Assembly (NCBI GenBank): GCA_902635545.1
Contig: CACPOL010000002.1
Coordinates: 1 to 64,000 of the forward strand
DNA length: 64,000 bases
Source: an uncultured Pelagibacteraceae bacterium
GTDB taxonomy: Bacteria; Pseudomonadota; Alphaproteobacteria; Pelagibacterales; Pelagibacteraceae
Direction of reading: 5' to 3'
Each line of letters opens with the position of its first letter. The first letter of the stretch is position 1. The notes below the pieces were generated by a model that was given only the letters and a program-made list of their open reading frames with translations, did not search any database and was not told the origin of the DNA. A program made the position numbers and the translations under genes. Of this stretch, positions 55,082 to 64,000 are shown piece by piece.

Positions 55082-56606
55082 TCATTATTTTTTTAGTGGT
55101 ATCTATATTTTATTTTTGGGGATTCTATCTGCTTTTAGTTTACCTCCGTATAATCTTTTTTTCATAAATTTTATAACTTTTAGTCTTTTTTTTATTTTTC
55201 TTTTTAGAAAAAAAAGAGAAATTTCAAAAAAAATTTTTTTTCTATATGGTTGGATTTTTGGTTTTGGTTATTTTTTATTTAGTTTGTATTGGATATCTAT
55301 TTCTTTAACATTTGATGAAAATTTTAGATATTTGTTACCTTATTCAATCATTATAGTTCCATCTTTTCTTGGTATTTTTTATGGATTGATTACATATATA
55401 TTTTCCATTTTCGATTCAAAAAAATTAATTAATTCTTTTTTATTATTCTCTATTATTTTTGGGTCAATAGAATTTTTAAGGGGCTATATATTTACAGGTT
55501 TTCCTTGGAACTTAATTGCTTTTTCTTTTTCTGAATTTAAGATTTTTTTACAAATTTTATCTGTTATAGGCACTTATTCTTTTAATCTTATATGTGTTTC
55601 AATATTTACATGTCCAGCAATTTTTTTTTTAAGACAATCTTCAAAAGAATTATTTATAATTTTTCTATTTTTATTAATTAGTATTGGGTTTGTTACTTTT
55701 GGTTTTATAAAAAATGATAATTTTCTAAAAAAAAATATTGAAAAAAATGATTATATAATAAGATCAATTTCCTCAAATATAAGTCTTGATCGGTTTTATA
55801 ATGAAAATGAAGAGGAAAAAATCTTAGAAGATTTAATTTTTTTAAGCAAACCTGATAAAAAATTTCCTACAATTTTCATTTGGCCTGAAGGTTTAGTTTC
55901 TTCAAATAATATCAAATATTTTAATTATCAACTTTCAAATAATTTTAGTGAAAAGCATATTATATTAATGGGTGTAACAAATATAAAAAAAATAGATGGG
56001 GTTGAAAAATATTTCAATTCGATTGCAGTGCTTGATAATAATTTTAATTTAATTGATCAATATGATAAAGTTAAATTAGTTCCATTTGGGGAGTTTATTC
56101 CTTTTCAGAGAATTCTGGGAAAAATTGGCTTTAAAACAATAACTAACAATTATCAATCATTTTCTAATGGTGACACAAGAAACATTTTCAATATTAAAAG
56201 TAACAATTTAGAAGTAAAACTTTTACCTTTAATTTGTTATGAAATAATTTACTCAGGTGAAATTTTTAAAAAGCAAAATTTTGATTTCATTATAAATATT
56301 TCTGAAGATGGGTGGTTTGGTAAATCTATTGGTCCAAAACAACATTTTGCTCATAGTATATTTAGGTCTATTGAAAATGGAAAATACATAATTAGATCAG
56401 CAAATAATGGTATTTCAGCTATTATAAATCCTTTAGGAGAAATAGAAAAAAAAATAAAATTTGGAGAATCTGGATTTATTGATTTTATTGAAAGTAGATC
56501 TATTGATACCACACTCTTTGCAAAATACGGTAATAAAATTTTTTTATTTATAATTTTATTGTATATTTTTTTAATATTTTCATTTAATAAAATTGAAAAT
56601 GAATAA
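55065..56606 (+). CDS. lnt: Apolipoprotein N-acyltransferase
   Basis: Inner-membrane enzyme that adds the third acyl chain to lipoproteins. 513 aa, about six N-terminal membrane helices then a periplasmic nitrilase domain. Catalytic triad: Glu in FIWPEGLVS, Lys in [14 protein letters not shown], Cys in [13 protein letters not shown]. The likely start is a TTG at 55065 inside ybeY. Several lipoproteins in this window (LptE-like, DUF3576, DolP-like) are its probable clients. Confidence 0.96.
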   Translation: MKNLLNHYFFSGIYILFLGILSAFSLPPYNLFFINFITFSLFFIFLFRKKREISKKIFFLYGWIFGFGYFLFSLYWISISLTFDENFRYLLPYSIIIVPSFLGIFYGLITYIFSIFDSKKLINSFLLFSIIFGSIEFLRGYIFTGFPWNLIAFSFSEFKIFLQILSVIGTYSFNLICVSIFTCPAIFFLRQSSKELFIIFLFLLISIGFVTFGFIKNDNFLKKNIEKNDYIIRSISSNISLDRFYNENEEEKILEDLIFLSKPDKKFPTIFIWPEGLVSSNNIKYFNYQLSNNFSEKHIILMGVTNIKKIDGVEKYFNSIAVLDNNFNLIDQYDKVKLVPFGEFIPFQRILGKIGFKTITNNYQSFSNGDTRNIFNIKSNNLEVKLLPLICYEIIYSGEIFKKQNFDFIINISEDGWFGKSIGPKQHFAHSIFRSIENGKYIIRSANNGISAIINPLGEIEKKIKFGESGFIDFIESRSIDTTLFAKYGNKIFLFIILLYIFLIFSFNKIENE

Positions 56607-57768
56607 TTTAAAAAACTTTTTATTTACAAGTGAGTCAGTATCAGAGGGTCATCCTGATAAAGTTTCAGATAGGATTTCAGATATGGTAGTTGATAGCTAT
56701 CTTTCTAAGGATCCTTTTTCAAGAGTAGCATGTGAAACTCTTACCACTACGAACAAAGTAGTTTTAGCAGGTGAAGTAAGAGGACCAGAACTAAAAAAGG
56801 AGGAATTAATTCAAAAAGTCAGAGATTGTATTAAAGATATAGGTTATGATCAAAAAGGTTTTACTTGGAAAGAGGCAACTAAAATCGAGAGTCATTTACA
56901 TTCACAATCCTCTGATATTGCAATGGGAGTCGACTCCTCAGGAAATAAAGATGAGGGAGCTGGTGATCAAGGTATAATGTTTGGCTATGCATGTAATGAA
57001 ACTGAGGAACTTATGCCAGCACCAATTCAATATTCACATAAAATTTTAAGATTAATGGCTGAAGACAGAAAGTCTGGAAAGTTGAAGAATATTGAGCCAG
57101 ATTCTAAAAGTCAAGTGACGTTTGAATATATTGATGGTAAGCCTGAAAAAATAAAATCAGTTGTTATTTCTTCTCAACATTCGCATAATATAAACCAATC
57201 TCAAGTCAGAGAATTATTAAGACCATATTTATTAAAAGCTATTCCAAAAAAATATTTAAATGATTTTAATGATGAAGAATTTTATGTTAACCCTACTGGT
57301 AACTTTGTGATCGGAGGACCAGACGGAGATTGTGGATTAACTGGAAGAAAAATAATTGTTGATACTTATGGAGGTGCTGCACCGCACGGAGGAGGTGCAT
57401 TTTCAGGTAAAGATCCAACAAAAGTGGATAGATCAGCTGCATATGCAGCCAGATACATAGCTAAAAATATTGTAGCATCAAAAATTAGCGATAAATGTTT
57501 AATACAACTTGCTTATGCAATTGGAGTTTCTAAACCATTGTCAATTTATGTAAATTTATTTGATGAGGATAAAGATAAAAATAAATTTGTATCTGAAACT
57601 ATTTCAAAAAATTTTGATTTGAGTCCAAGAGGTATTAGAGAGATGTTGAATTTAAACAAACCTATTTATGAAAAAACAGCTGCATACGGCCATTTTGGTA
57701 GAATACCAGAATCTAATGGTCAATTTTCTTGGGAAAAAGTAGATAAAAGTGATATTTTTTCTCATTAG
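56599..57768 (+). CDS. metK: S-adenosylmethionine synthetase
   Basis: Makes SAM from methionine and ATP. 389 aa from the ATG at 56599, eight bases inside lnt; a TTG two codons earlier is less likely. [20 protein letters not shown] at the N-terminus, [13 protein letters not shown] (signature 1), [19 protein letters not shown], and the P-loop-like [19 protein letters not shown] (signature 2). No SAM riboswitch is visible upstream, since the gene starts inside lnt. Confidence 0.98.
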   Translation: MNNLKNFLFTSESVSEGHPDKVSDRISDMVVDSYLSKDPFSRVACETLTTTNKVVLAGEVRGPELKKEELIQKVRDCIKDIGYDQKGFTWKEATKIESHLHSQSSDIAMGVDSSGNKDEGAGDQGIMFGYACNETEELMPAPIQYSHKILRLMAEDRKSGKLKNIEPDSKSQVTFEYIDGKPEKIKSVVISSQHSHNINQSQVRELLRPYLLKAIPKKYLNDFNDEEFYVNPTGNFVIGGPDGDCGLTGRKIIVDTYGGAAPHGGGAFSGKDPTKVDRSAAYAARYIAKNIVASKISDKCLIQLAYAIGVSKPLSIYVNLFDEDKDKNKFVSETISKNFDLSPRGIREMLNLNKPIYEKTAAYGHFGRIPESNGQFSWEKVDKSDIFSH

Positions 57769-57772
57769 ATCC

Positions 57773-57800
57773 TTGAATAAACTTAAATAATTTATATATT
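57773..57800 (+). promoter_or_regulatory. Putative sigma-70 promoter for the nusA operon
   Basis: TTGAAT (57773-57778) and TATATT (57795-57800), 16 bases apart, directly after the metK stop. Hexamers and spacing are identical to those before rho. The predicted transcript starts near 57807 and would carry a leader of about 60 bases containing the hairpin at 57824-57850. Confidence 0.5.
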
Positions 57801-57823
57801 GCATTTACATTATTGAAGTTACC

Positions 57824-57850
57824 AAAATGGGCTTTTGCCCATTTTTTTTT
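57824..57850 (+). terminator. Terminator-like hairpin in the nusA leader
   Basis: Stem AAAATGGGC (57824-57832), tetraloop TTTT, GCCCATTTT (57837-57845), then T to 57850. A GGGAG ribosome-binding site and the nusA ATG follow within 17 bases, leaving no room for a promoter between. It can end metK transcripts, but nusA transcription must also pass it, so it may be an attenuator. Confidence 0.75.
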
Positions 57851-57866
57851 GGGAGAAAATAAAATT

Positions 57867-59420
57867 ATGTTAAACAAAAGAGCTGATAAACTAGAATTGT
57901 TAAGAATAGCAGAAGCTGTTGCATTGGAAAAATCAATTGATAAAGAACTAATTATTAATTCTATGGAAACCGGTATAGCAAAGGCTGCTAAGTCAAAATT
58001 TGGTCAAGATAATGATATTCAAGTTTTAATAAATAGAGATAACGGCGATATAGGAATCTTTAGAAAATTAAAAATTGTTGAAAATCCTGAAAACAATAAT
58101 ACTGAGATAAATTTAAAAGATGCAATAGACTTAAATCAATTAAATAAAGATAAAAAAATTGGTGATGAAATTTTACAACCTTTACCATCTTTTGATTTTG
58201 GAAGGATAGCAGCTCAAACAGCAAAACAAGTAATAAGTTTTAATGTCAGAGAAGCAGAGCGAGAGAGACAGTATAATGATTTTAAAGACAAAAAAGATAC
58301 TATTTTAAGCGGAATAGTTAAGCGGTTAGAATTTGGAAGTATAATTGTAGATTTAGGTAGAACGGAAGCAATTATACAAAAAAATGAGTTGATACCAAGA
58401 GAAAATATTAAAGCAGGCGATAGAATTAAAGCATATTGTTATGATGTCAGACGAGAAACAAGAGGGCAACAGATATTTCTATCGAGAGCACATCCAAAAT
58501 TCATGGAAAAATTATTTGTTCAAGAAGTTCCAGAAATTTACGATGGTTTAATTGAAATTAAATCATCAGCTAGAGACCCCGGTAGTAGAGCAAAAATTTG
58601 TGTTAAAGCAGTTGATACATCATTAGATCCTGTTGGTGCTTGCGTTGGAATGAGAGGTTCTAGAGTACAAGCAGTGGTAAACGAACTTCAAGGAGAAAAA
58701 ATTGATATTGTTAATTGGTCTGAAGATCCTGCAATTGTTGTCTCAAACGCCTTATCACCAGCTGAAGTTCAAAGAGTTAATGTTGATAATGATGGAAAAA
58801 AATTAGATGTAATTTTGACAGAGGAAAATTTAAGTAAGGCGATTGGAAGAAGAGGTCAAAATGTTAGATTAGCTACAAAACTTTTAAATTATGAAATTAA
58901 CATAATGACTGACCAAGAGGACTCTGAAAGAAGACAACAGGAGTTTAAAGAAAAAACAGAAAATTTTGTAAAAAATTTAGAATTAGATGAGACTTTAGGA
59001 CAATTGCTTGTAGCAGAGGGATTTTCTTCTATAGATGATATTAAAGATAGCTCTCAAGAAAATTTAATTAAAATTGAGGGAATTGAAGAAGATACTGCCA
59101 AAGCTTTGATAGAAAGAGCAAAAGAATTTTATTTAAAAGATCAAGAGGATATTTCAAAAAGAATTAAAGATTTAGGTTTAGAGGATACTTTAATTAATCA
59201 TAAAGGCCTCACTCCAGGTATGTTAGTAACTCTTGGAGAACAAAAAATTCTAAAATTATCTGATTTTGCAGACCTTGCTTCAGATGAGTTAACTGGAGGA
59301 TATGATATTATAAAGGGTGAAAGAGTAAAAATTCAAGGATATTTAGAGGATTTTGCTTTGTCAAAATCAGAGGCTGATGAATTGATAATGTCAGCTAGAA
59401 AAATTGTATATAAAGATTGA
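57867..59420 (+). CDS. nusA: Transcription termination/antitermination factor NusA
   Basis: 517 aa from the ATG at 57867 (MLNKRADKLELLRIAEAVA); upstream in-frame codons cross the hairpin and do not resemble NusA. N-terminal RNAP-binding domain (1-120), S1 domain (DTILSGIVKRLEFGSIIVDLG, about 130-200), two KH domains (KICVKAVDTSLDPVGACVGMRG; LSKAIGRRGQNVRLA) and C-terminal acidic helix-hairpin-helix repeats. NusA enhances pausing and hairpin termination, relevant to the hairpin in its own leader. The usual rimP gene upstream is missing. Confidence 0.97.
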   Translation: MLNKRADKLELLRIAEAVALEKSIDKELIINSMETGIAKAAKSKFGQDNDIQVLINRDNGDIGIFRKLKIVENPENNNTEINLKDAIDLNQLNKDKKIGDEILQPLPSFDFGRIAAQTAKQVISFNVREAERERQYNDFKDKKDTILSGIVKRLEFGSIIVDLGRTEAIIQKNELIPRENIKAGDRIKAYCYDVRRETRGQQIFLSRAHPKFMEKLFVQEVPEIYDGLIEIKSSARDPGSRAKICVKAVDTSLDPVGACVGMRGSRVQAVVNELQGEKIDIVNWSEDPAIVVSNALSPAEVQRVNVDNDGKKLDVILTEENLSKAIGRRGQNVRLATKLLNYEINIMTDQEDSERRQQEFKEKTENFVKNLELDETLGQLLVAEGFSSIDDIKDSSQENLIKIEGIEEDTAKALIERAKEFYLKDQEDISKRIKDLGLEDTLINHKGLTPGMLVTLGEQKILKLSDFADLASDELTGGYDIIKGERVKIQGYLEDFALSKSEADELIMSARKIVYKD

Positions 59421-59430
59421 GTGATGAGAT

Positions 59431-61647
59431 ATGGGCAACAAAAAAACAAAACTTACACTTTCTGGAATTGCAAAGAAATCTATTGAAAATATAGAGTTAG
59501 CAAAAACTCAAGGTAAAAATTCAGTTGTAATAGGAAAAAAATCAAATAAATTTTCTGGAAGAGGTAGTTTTAATAGGTCAAATACAACTAAAACAAAATC
59601 TTTTTTACAAGAGGAAAAATTTAAAGCAAGACCTTCATTCAATTCTAAACCATCTCCAACTTCTAATGATTATGAAAAAAGAAAATTAGCTGAGCAGAGA
59701 GCAACTAGAAGACTTAAAGGTGAAGGTGGTGAAAAAGATAAAAAATCTAAAACAGGCTTTAAGAAACGAGAATTAAAGTTGACCATTTCAAGAGCTTTAA
59801 GTGATGAAATAGAGTCAAGATCGAGAAGTATGGCTTCACTTAAAAGAGCCAAGTTAAAAGAAAATAGGACATTAACAAAAGAGGAAATTAAAGAAAATTT
59901 AAAACCCATCAAGAGAGATGTAAATATTCCAGAAGCAATTACTGTGAGAGAGCTTGCAAATAGGATGGCGGAACAATCAAGTAATGTAATTAAACATTTG
60001 TTTGGAATGGGTGTTACAGTTACAATCAATCAAAATTTGGCTGCAGATACAGCAGAATATTTAGTCAAAGAATTTGGTCATAATCCAATTCGAGAGACTA
60101 AAGCTGAGGAAATAATAAAGAAGATTAAAGAGATCAAATCTGATAATCTAAAAAATAGACCTCCAATCGTAACAGTAATGGGGCATGTAGACCATGGTAA
60201 AACTTCTGTATTGGATGTTTTAAGAAGTGCAAATGTTGTTTCAGGAGAATTTGGTGGTATTACTCAACATATAGGTGCTTACCAGATTGAACATAATTCA
60301 AAAAAATTAACTTTTATAGACACTCCTGGTCATGCTGCTTTTACTGAAATGAGAGCGAGAGGCTCAAAATTAACAGATGTAGTGGTTTTAGTCGTTGCAG
60401 CAGATGATGGCGTCAAACCTCAGACAATAGAGTCAATTAAACATGCAAAAGCAGCGAATGTACCAATTGTTGTAGCTATAAACAAATGTGATTTACCCGA
60501 GGCAGATGTTCAAAAAGTAAAAAATCAATTATTAGAACATGAGTTAATTGCTGAGGAGTTATCAGGTGATACTTTAATGGTCGAAATTTCAGCTAAAAAA
60601 AGATTAAATTTAGATAAATTGATAGAAGCAATAGTTTTACAAGCTGAAATTTTAGATTTGAAAACTGATTATGAGTCAAATGCTACGGGGATAGTTTTAG
60701 AGTCAAAAATTGATATTGGGAGAGGACCTGTTGCAACTGTAATAGTTACTTCAGGAACAATAAAAAAAGGGGATTTTTTTGTTAGTGGATTAAAATGGGG
60801 TAAAGTTAGAGCTTTGATTAATGACAAAAGTGAAAATTTAATTGAAGCTTATCCATCCACACCAGTTGAAATATTAGGGATAAATGGTGCGGCTAAGGCA
60901 GGAGATGATTTTATAGTTTTAAGTAGTGAAAAAGAGGCAAAAAACTTAAGTGAGAATAGAGCCCAAGAGAGCAATGATGGAAAGAACCCTTTAACTTTTG
61001 CAACTCAAGAATCTGCTTTCTCTAATAAAACTATTGATGAATTAAATATAATTGTAAAATCTGACGTTCATGGTTCATCTGAGGCCATTAAAAGTGCAAT
61101 TACTCAAATTAAACATGATGAAGTAAAACCAAAAATAATTTTATCTGACATTGGGATGGTTACTGAAACTGATGTGTCTCTTGCTAAAGCATCTAAAGCA
61201 GTTTTAATAGCATTTAATGTTAAACCGAGCAAAGAAGCAAAAAAACTTGCAGAAAATGAAAAAATTACAATTTCCTCATACAATATAATATATGAAGTTC
61301 TTGATTATATTAAAAAAAGAATGTCAGGTCTTTTGACACCAGATGTAAAAGAAACAATTACAGGCACCGCCCAAATTTTAGAAATTTTCAAGGTTTCAGG
61401 AACTGGTAAAGTAGCTGGATCTAAAGTAATTGATGGTGAAATTTTAAGTGGATCTGAGGCAAGAGTGATTAGAGATGGATCAATAATTTACAGCGGCAAA
61501 GTAAGCACAATCTTTAGAGAAAAAAATCAGGTAAAACAAGTTAATACAGGTCAGGAATGTGGAATTACTTTGAAAGATTTTATTGATTTTCAAAAAAACG
61601 ATACAATTGAGGCTTATAACATAGTATCAACAGAGAGGACTATATAA
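59431..61647 (+). CDS. infB: Translation initiation factor IF-2
   Basis: GTPase placing fMet-tRNA on the ribosome. 738 aa, compact for a proteobacterium because the N-terminal region (1-170) is short and basic. G domain: GHVDHGKTSVLD (about 251-262), DTPGHAAFTEMRARG, NKCDLP; then domains II-IV ending with GQECGITLKDFIDFQKNDTIEAY. The ylxR (DUF448) gene common between nusA and infB is absent; only ten bases separate them. Confidence 0.98.
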   Translation: MGNKKTKLTLSGIAKKSIENIELAKTQGKNSVVIGKKSNKFSGRGSFNRSNTTKTKSFLQEEKFKARPSFNSKPSPTSNDYEKRKLAEQRATRRLKGEGGEKDKKSKTGFKKRELKLTISRALSDEIESRSRSMASLKRAKLKENRTLTKEEIKENLKPIKRDVNIPEAITVRELANRMAEQSSNVIKHLFGMGVTVTINQNLAADTAEYLVKEFGHNPIRETKAEEIIKKIKEIKSDNLKNRPPIVTVMGHVDHGKTSVLDVLRSANVVSGEFGGITQHIGAYQIEHNSKKLTFIDTPGHAAFTEMRARGSKLTDVVVLVVAADDGVKPQTIESIKHAKAANVPIVVAINKCDLPEADVQKVKNQLLEHELIAEELSGDTLMVEISAKKRLNLDKLIEAIVLQAEILDLKTDYESNATGIVLESKIDIGRGPVATVIVTSGTIKKGDFFVSGLKWGKVRALINDKSENLIEAYPSTPVEILGINGAAKAGDDFIVLSSEKEAKNLSENRAQESNDGKNPLTFATQESAFSNKTIDELNIIVKSDVHGSSEAIKSAITQIKHDEVKPKIILSDIGMVTETDVSLAKASKAVLIAFNVKPSKEAKKLAENEKITISSYNIIYEVLDYIKKRMSGLLTPDVKETITGTAQILEIFKVSGTGKVAGSKVIDGEILSGSEARVIRDGSIIYSGKVSTIFREKNQVKQVNTGQECGITLKDFIDFQKNDTIEAYNIVSTERTI

Positions 61648-61649
61648 TA

Positions 61650-62018
61650 ATGGCTGATAGAATAGGAAAACCAGTTTCTCAAAGACAATTAAGAGTTGGA
61701 GAAATGATTAAACAATCTTTAGGAATGATTTTTGTGAGAAATGAGGCTAAAGTTCCAAATTTAGAAACTAATACTATAACAGTGACTGAGGTCAAAATGA
61801 GTCAAGACTTGAAAATTGCAAAAGCTTACGTCTTACCGTTAGGAGGAAAAGACGCAGATGAAGCTATTATAAAATTAAAAGAATATTCTTTTTTAATTCG
61901 AAAAGTTTTGTCGCAAAAAGTAATTTTAAAATTTTTACCAAAAATACTTTTTGCAAAAGATGAGTCTTTTGAATATGCAGAAAAAATTGAAAATTTAATA
62001 AAACAAACTAATAAATAG
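61650..62018 (+). CDS. rbfA: Ribosome-binding factor A
   Basis: KH-like 30S maturation factor, 122 aa. SQRQLRVGEMIKQSLGMIF, ITVTEVKMSQDLKIAKAYVLPLGG and LRxxLSxxxxLKFxPxxxFxxDESFEYA-like C-terminal half (FLPKILFAKDESFEYAEKI). It begins two bases after infB. truB, normally next, is missing; rpsO follows after ten bases. Confidence 0.96.
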   Translation: MADRIGKPVSQRQLRVGEMIKQSLGMIFVRNEAKVPNLETNTITVTEVKMSQDLKIAKAYVLPLGGKDADEAIIKLKEYSFLIRKVLSQKVILKFLPKILFAKDESFEYAEKIENLIKQTNK

Positions 62019-62028
62019 GATAAAATAA

Positions 62029-62277
62029 ATGATTAAAAAGATAGATGAGTTAGCAATACATGAAAAAGATAGAGGATCATCTGAAATTCAAATTGCTTTA
62101 CTTACAGAAAAAATTGAAATTCTTTCTAAACACATTAAAAAATTTAAGAAAGACAAACACTCTTCTGTTGGGTTGCTAAAAGCTGTAAATAGAAGGAAAA
62201 AATTGTTAGATTATCTCAAAAGAAATAAGGTAGATTCTTACAAGAATGTATTATCGAAATTGAATTTAAGAAAATAG
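62029..62277 (+). CDS. rpsO: 30S ribosomal protein S15
   Basis: 82 aa, slightly shorter than the usual 89 because a few N-terminal residues are missing. GSSEIQIALLTEKIEILSKHIK, DKHSSVGLLKAVNRRKKLLDYLKR are the 16S rRNA-binding motifs (HxxDxHSRRGLL position). Four-helix S15 fold. Paired with pnp as in most proteobacteria. Confidence 0.97.
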   Translation: MIKKIDELAIHEKDRGSSEIQIALLTEKIEILSKHIKKFKKDKHSSVGLLKAVNRRKKLLDYLKRNKVDSYKNVLSKLNLRK

Positions 62278-62294
62278 AAGTAAATATAGATAGA

Positions 62295-62333
62295 ATGAGA
62301 TGGAACGAAACGAACGAAACGAAATGGAAATGA
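62295..62333 (+). other. Twelve-codon leader ORF with tandem 9-bp repeats before pnp
   Basis: An ATG at 62295 opens [12 protein letters not shown] and stops at TGA one base before the pnp ATG. The DNA holds two exact copies of AACGAAACG (62304-62312, 62313-62321) followed by AAATGG, AAATG, AAATG. It is nearly all purine. It may be a leader peptide, a protein-binding RNA stretch or chance. Confidence 0.35.
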
Positions 62334-62334
62334 A

Positions 62335-64000
62335 ATGTTTAAAGTATATAAGAAGGAAATTGAAGTAGCTGGAAAAAAAATAAGTTTAGAAACAGGTAAA
62401 GTAGCAAGACAAGCAGATGGAGCAGTAATCGCAACATGTGGAGAGACAGTTGTTTTAGCAACAGTGGTGGGAGCAAAAAAAGTAAATCCCGATGTGGATT
62501 ATTTTCCACTATCTGTAAATTACCAAGAAAAATATTATGCAGCTGGAAAGATCCCAGGTGGATATTTTAAAAGAGAGGCGAGGCCTACCGAAAGTGAAAC
62601 ATTAATCTCTCGATTAATTGATAGGCCGATTAGACCGTTGTTTCCAAGTGAATTTAAAAATGAAGTTCAGTTATTACCAACTGTAATTTCATACGATAAA
62701 GAAAATGAAGCAGATATTTTATCAATAATAGCGTCATCAGCGGCTCTAGCTATATCAGGAATGCCTTTTATGGGCCCTGTTGGAGCTTCTAGAGTTGGTT
62801 ATATTGATGGAAAATATGTTTTAAACCCTTCAAAGATAGAACTAGAAAAGTCTAAGTTAGATTTAGTTGTAGCAGGTACAAAAGATGCAGTGCTAATGGT
62901 CGAGTCAGAAGCAAAAGGTTTAACTGAAGAAGAAATGTTAAATGCTGTTAAATTTGGTCATGAGAGTTTTGTTCCAATTATTGAAATGATTGAGAAGCTC
63001 GCGAAAGAATGTAAGAAACCTGAATGGACTGTTGAAAAAAAAGATTTATCTGAAATAAAGAAAAAACTTGAAAAAACTTTTACAAGCGATCTTCAAAAAG
63101 CATTCGCAACAAAAGATAAACAAGATAGATCAAATCAAATTTCAGAAATTACTGATAAGGCAAAAAAACTTTATGAAGAGGATGAAAATTATACTGATCT
63201 AGATGTAAATTCAGAGCTTAAAAATTTAGAAAAATCAATTGTTAGAACTGATATTCTTAAAAATAAAAATAGAATTGACGGCAGAGGCTTATCAGATGTA
63301 AGACCAATTTCTTGTGAGGTTGGTATTTTACCAAGAACTCATGGCTCTGCTTTGTTTACTAGAGGAGAAACTCAGGCAATTGTAACAGCTACTTTAGGTA
63401 CTTCTGATGATGAACAAAGAATTGAAAGTTTAGATGGACTACAAAGGGAAAGATTTATGCTTCACTATAACTTTCCTCCTTTTTCAGTTGGTGAAACAGG
63501 TAGAATAGGCACTGGTAGACGAGAGATAGGTCATGGTAAATTAGCATGGAGAGCTATTCACTCATCATTACCCTCAAAAGAGTCTTTTCCATATACATTT
63601 AGAGTTGTATCAGAAATAACAGAATCGAACGGCTCTTCCTCTATGGCAACAGTTTGTGGAACTTCGCTTGCACTTATGGATGCAGGAGTTCCCATTAAAG
63701 AACCTGTTGCAGGAATAGCAATGGGTTTAATTAAAGAAGGAGAAGATTTTAGTGTACTTTCAGATATTTTAGGTGATGAAGATCATTTAGGAGATATGGA
63801 CTTTAAAGTTGCTGGAACTAAAGATGGAATTACTTCACTTCAAATGGATATCAAAATTACCGGTATTACTTTTGAAATTATGGAGCAGGCTTTAAGTCAA
63901 GCAAAAGATGGAAGAGTTCATATTTTAGGAGAGATGAATAAAGCTCTATCAGCATCAAGAGCTGATGTTGGAAAACATACTCCTAAAATGGAAAAAATTA
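62335..64000 (+). CDS. pnp: Polyribonucleotide nucleotidyltransferase, 5' part (runs off window end)
   Basis: Phosphorolytic 3'-5' exoribonuclease of the degradosome. The open frame covers 555 codons to the window end. First RNase PH domain ([33 protein letters not shown]-like [16 protein letters not shown]), helical PNPase domain (about 245-320), second RNase PH domain with [46 protein letters not shown] and [17 protein letters not shown]. The KH and S1 domains must lie beyond the end. Confidence 0.97.
   Translation, partial: MFKVYKKEIEVAGKKISLETGKVARQADGAVIATCGETVVLATVVGAKKVNPDVDYFPLSVNYQEKYYAAGKIPGGYFKREARPTESETLISRLIDRPIRPLFPSEFKNEVQLLPTVISYDKENEADILSIIASSAALAISGMPFMGPVGASRVGYIDGKYVLNPSKIELEKSKLDLVVAGTKDAVLMVESEAKGLTEEEMLNAVKFGHESFVPIIEMIEKLAKECKKPEWTVEKKDLSEIKKKLEKTFTSDLQKAFATKDKQDRSNQISEITDKAKKLYEEDENYTDLDVNSELKNLEKSIVRTDILKNKNRIDGRGLSDVRPISCEVGILPRTHGSALFTRGETQAIVTATLGTSDDEQRIESLDGLQRERFMLHYNFPPFSVGETGRIGTGRREIGHGKLAWRAIHSSLPSKESFPYTFRVVSEITESNGSSSMATVCGTSLALMDAGVPIKEPVAGIAMGLIKEGEDFSVLSDILGDEDHLGDMDFKVAGTKDGITSLQMDIKITGITFEIMEQALSQAKDGRVHILGEMNKALSASRADVGKHTPKMEKI

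Noticed and set aside
56580-56620. SAM riboswitch upstream of metK
   Set aside because: metK starts inside lnt; there is no leader in which SAM-II or SAM-V type structures could form.
1-64000. tRNA/rRNA genes, CRISPR arrays, insertion sequences or prophage
   Set aside because: No TTCGA-type T-loops with clover-leaf context, no regularly spaced repeats, and no transposase, integrase or phage structural motifs were found on reading both strands.

Overview
The window looks like a piece of a streamlined alphaproteobacterial chromosome, most likely Pelagibacterales (SAR11). The DNA is very AT-rich, proteins are rich in Lys/Asn/Ile, genes are short, and intergenic spacers are tiny or negative. The gene orders are those of alphaproteobacteria: ftsK-lolA, hisEFAHB/hslVU, the hemE-rho-mnmE-mnmG-rsmG-parA-parB origin block, holA-lptE-leuS, grpE-dnaK-dnaJ-dapB, tsaB-fur-miaB-phoH-ybeY-lnt-metK and nusA-infB-rbfA-rpsO-pnp. 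I see no IS element, prophage, CRISPR array, tRNA or rRNA gene. No gene-free stretch exceeds 300 bases; the longest (14843-15126, 284 bases) is the candidate replication origin.

Layout. 1-2026: 3' end of ftsK and a lolA-like gene. 2029-7524 (minus): a histidine operon (hisB, hisH, hisA, hisF, hisE) with two non-histidine genes inserted, a TylF-like methyltransferase and a secreted polysaccharide-lyase-like protein, followed by a HIT protein and an acetyltransferase. 7615-9503: the HslVU protease. 9493-14842: smr, tim44-like, fxsA and secB, then a minus block dnaQ-coaE-aroE-maf-ppsR. 14843-15126: candidate oriC with one consensus DnaA box, flanked by operons transcribed away on both sides. 15127-26117: hemE-hemH-hemJ, rho, a TPR-sulfotransferase (minus), mnmE, mnmG, rsmG (containing a 15/16 parS site), parA and parB. 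26107-30715 (minus): holA, lptE, leuS and a DUF3576 lipoprotein.

30881-31903 is a strongly expressed-looking porin with a clear intrinsic terminator. 31920-34349 is a tightly interlocked set: ThiE-like, YggS, an L,D-transpeptidase, a winged-helix regulator and a 46-codon ArfA-like ribosome-rescue gene. 34314-40615 (minus) carries a PfkB kinase, nth, dapB, a 54-residue membrane protein, dnaJ, dnaK and grpE. 40651-46152 holds rdgB, an LpoA-like protein, rsmI, a DolP-like BON lipoprotein and a fused malic enzyme. 46203-57768 holds murJ, trpS, nfu, a Bax-like glucosaminidase, a polysaccharide deacetylase (minus), an internally shortened tsaB, fur, miaB, phoH, ybeY, lnt and metK. 57867-64000 is the nusA-infB-rbfA-rpsO-pnp operon, with pnp running off the end.

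Most genes are housekeeping: chromosome replication and segregation, histidine, heme and lysine pathways, chaperones, translation and envelope maintenance. The unusual content is architectural and small-scale: nine of eleven convergent gene pairs overlap, three of them sharing one TTAA as both stop codons; two divergent pairs have touching or overlapping start codons; a promoter-plus-hairpin leader precedes nusA; and a small rescue-factor gene and a small membrane-protein gene are easily missed. I found no clearly novel multi-gene system.
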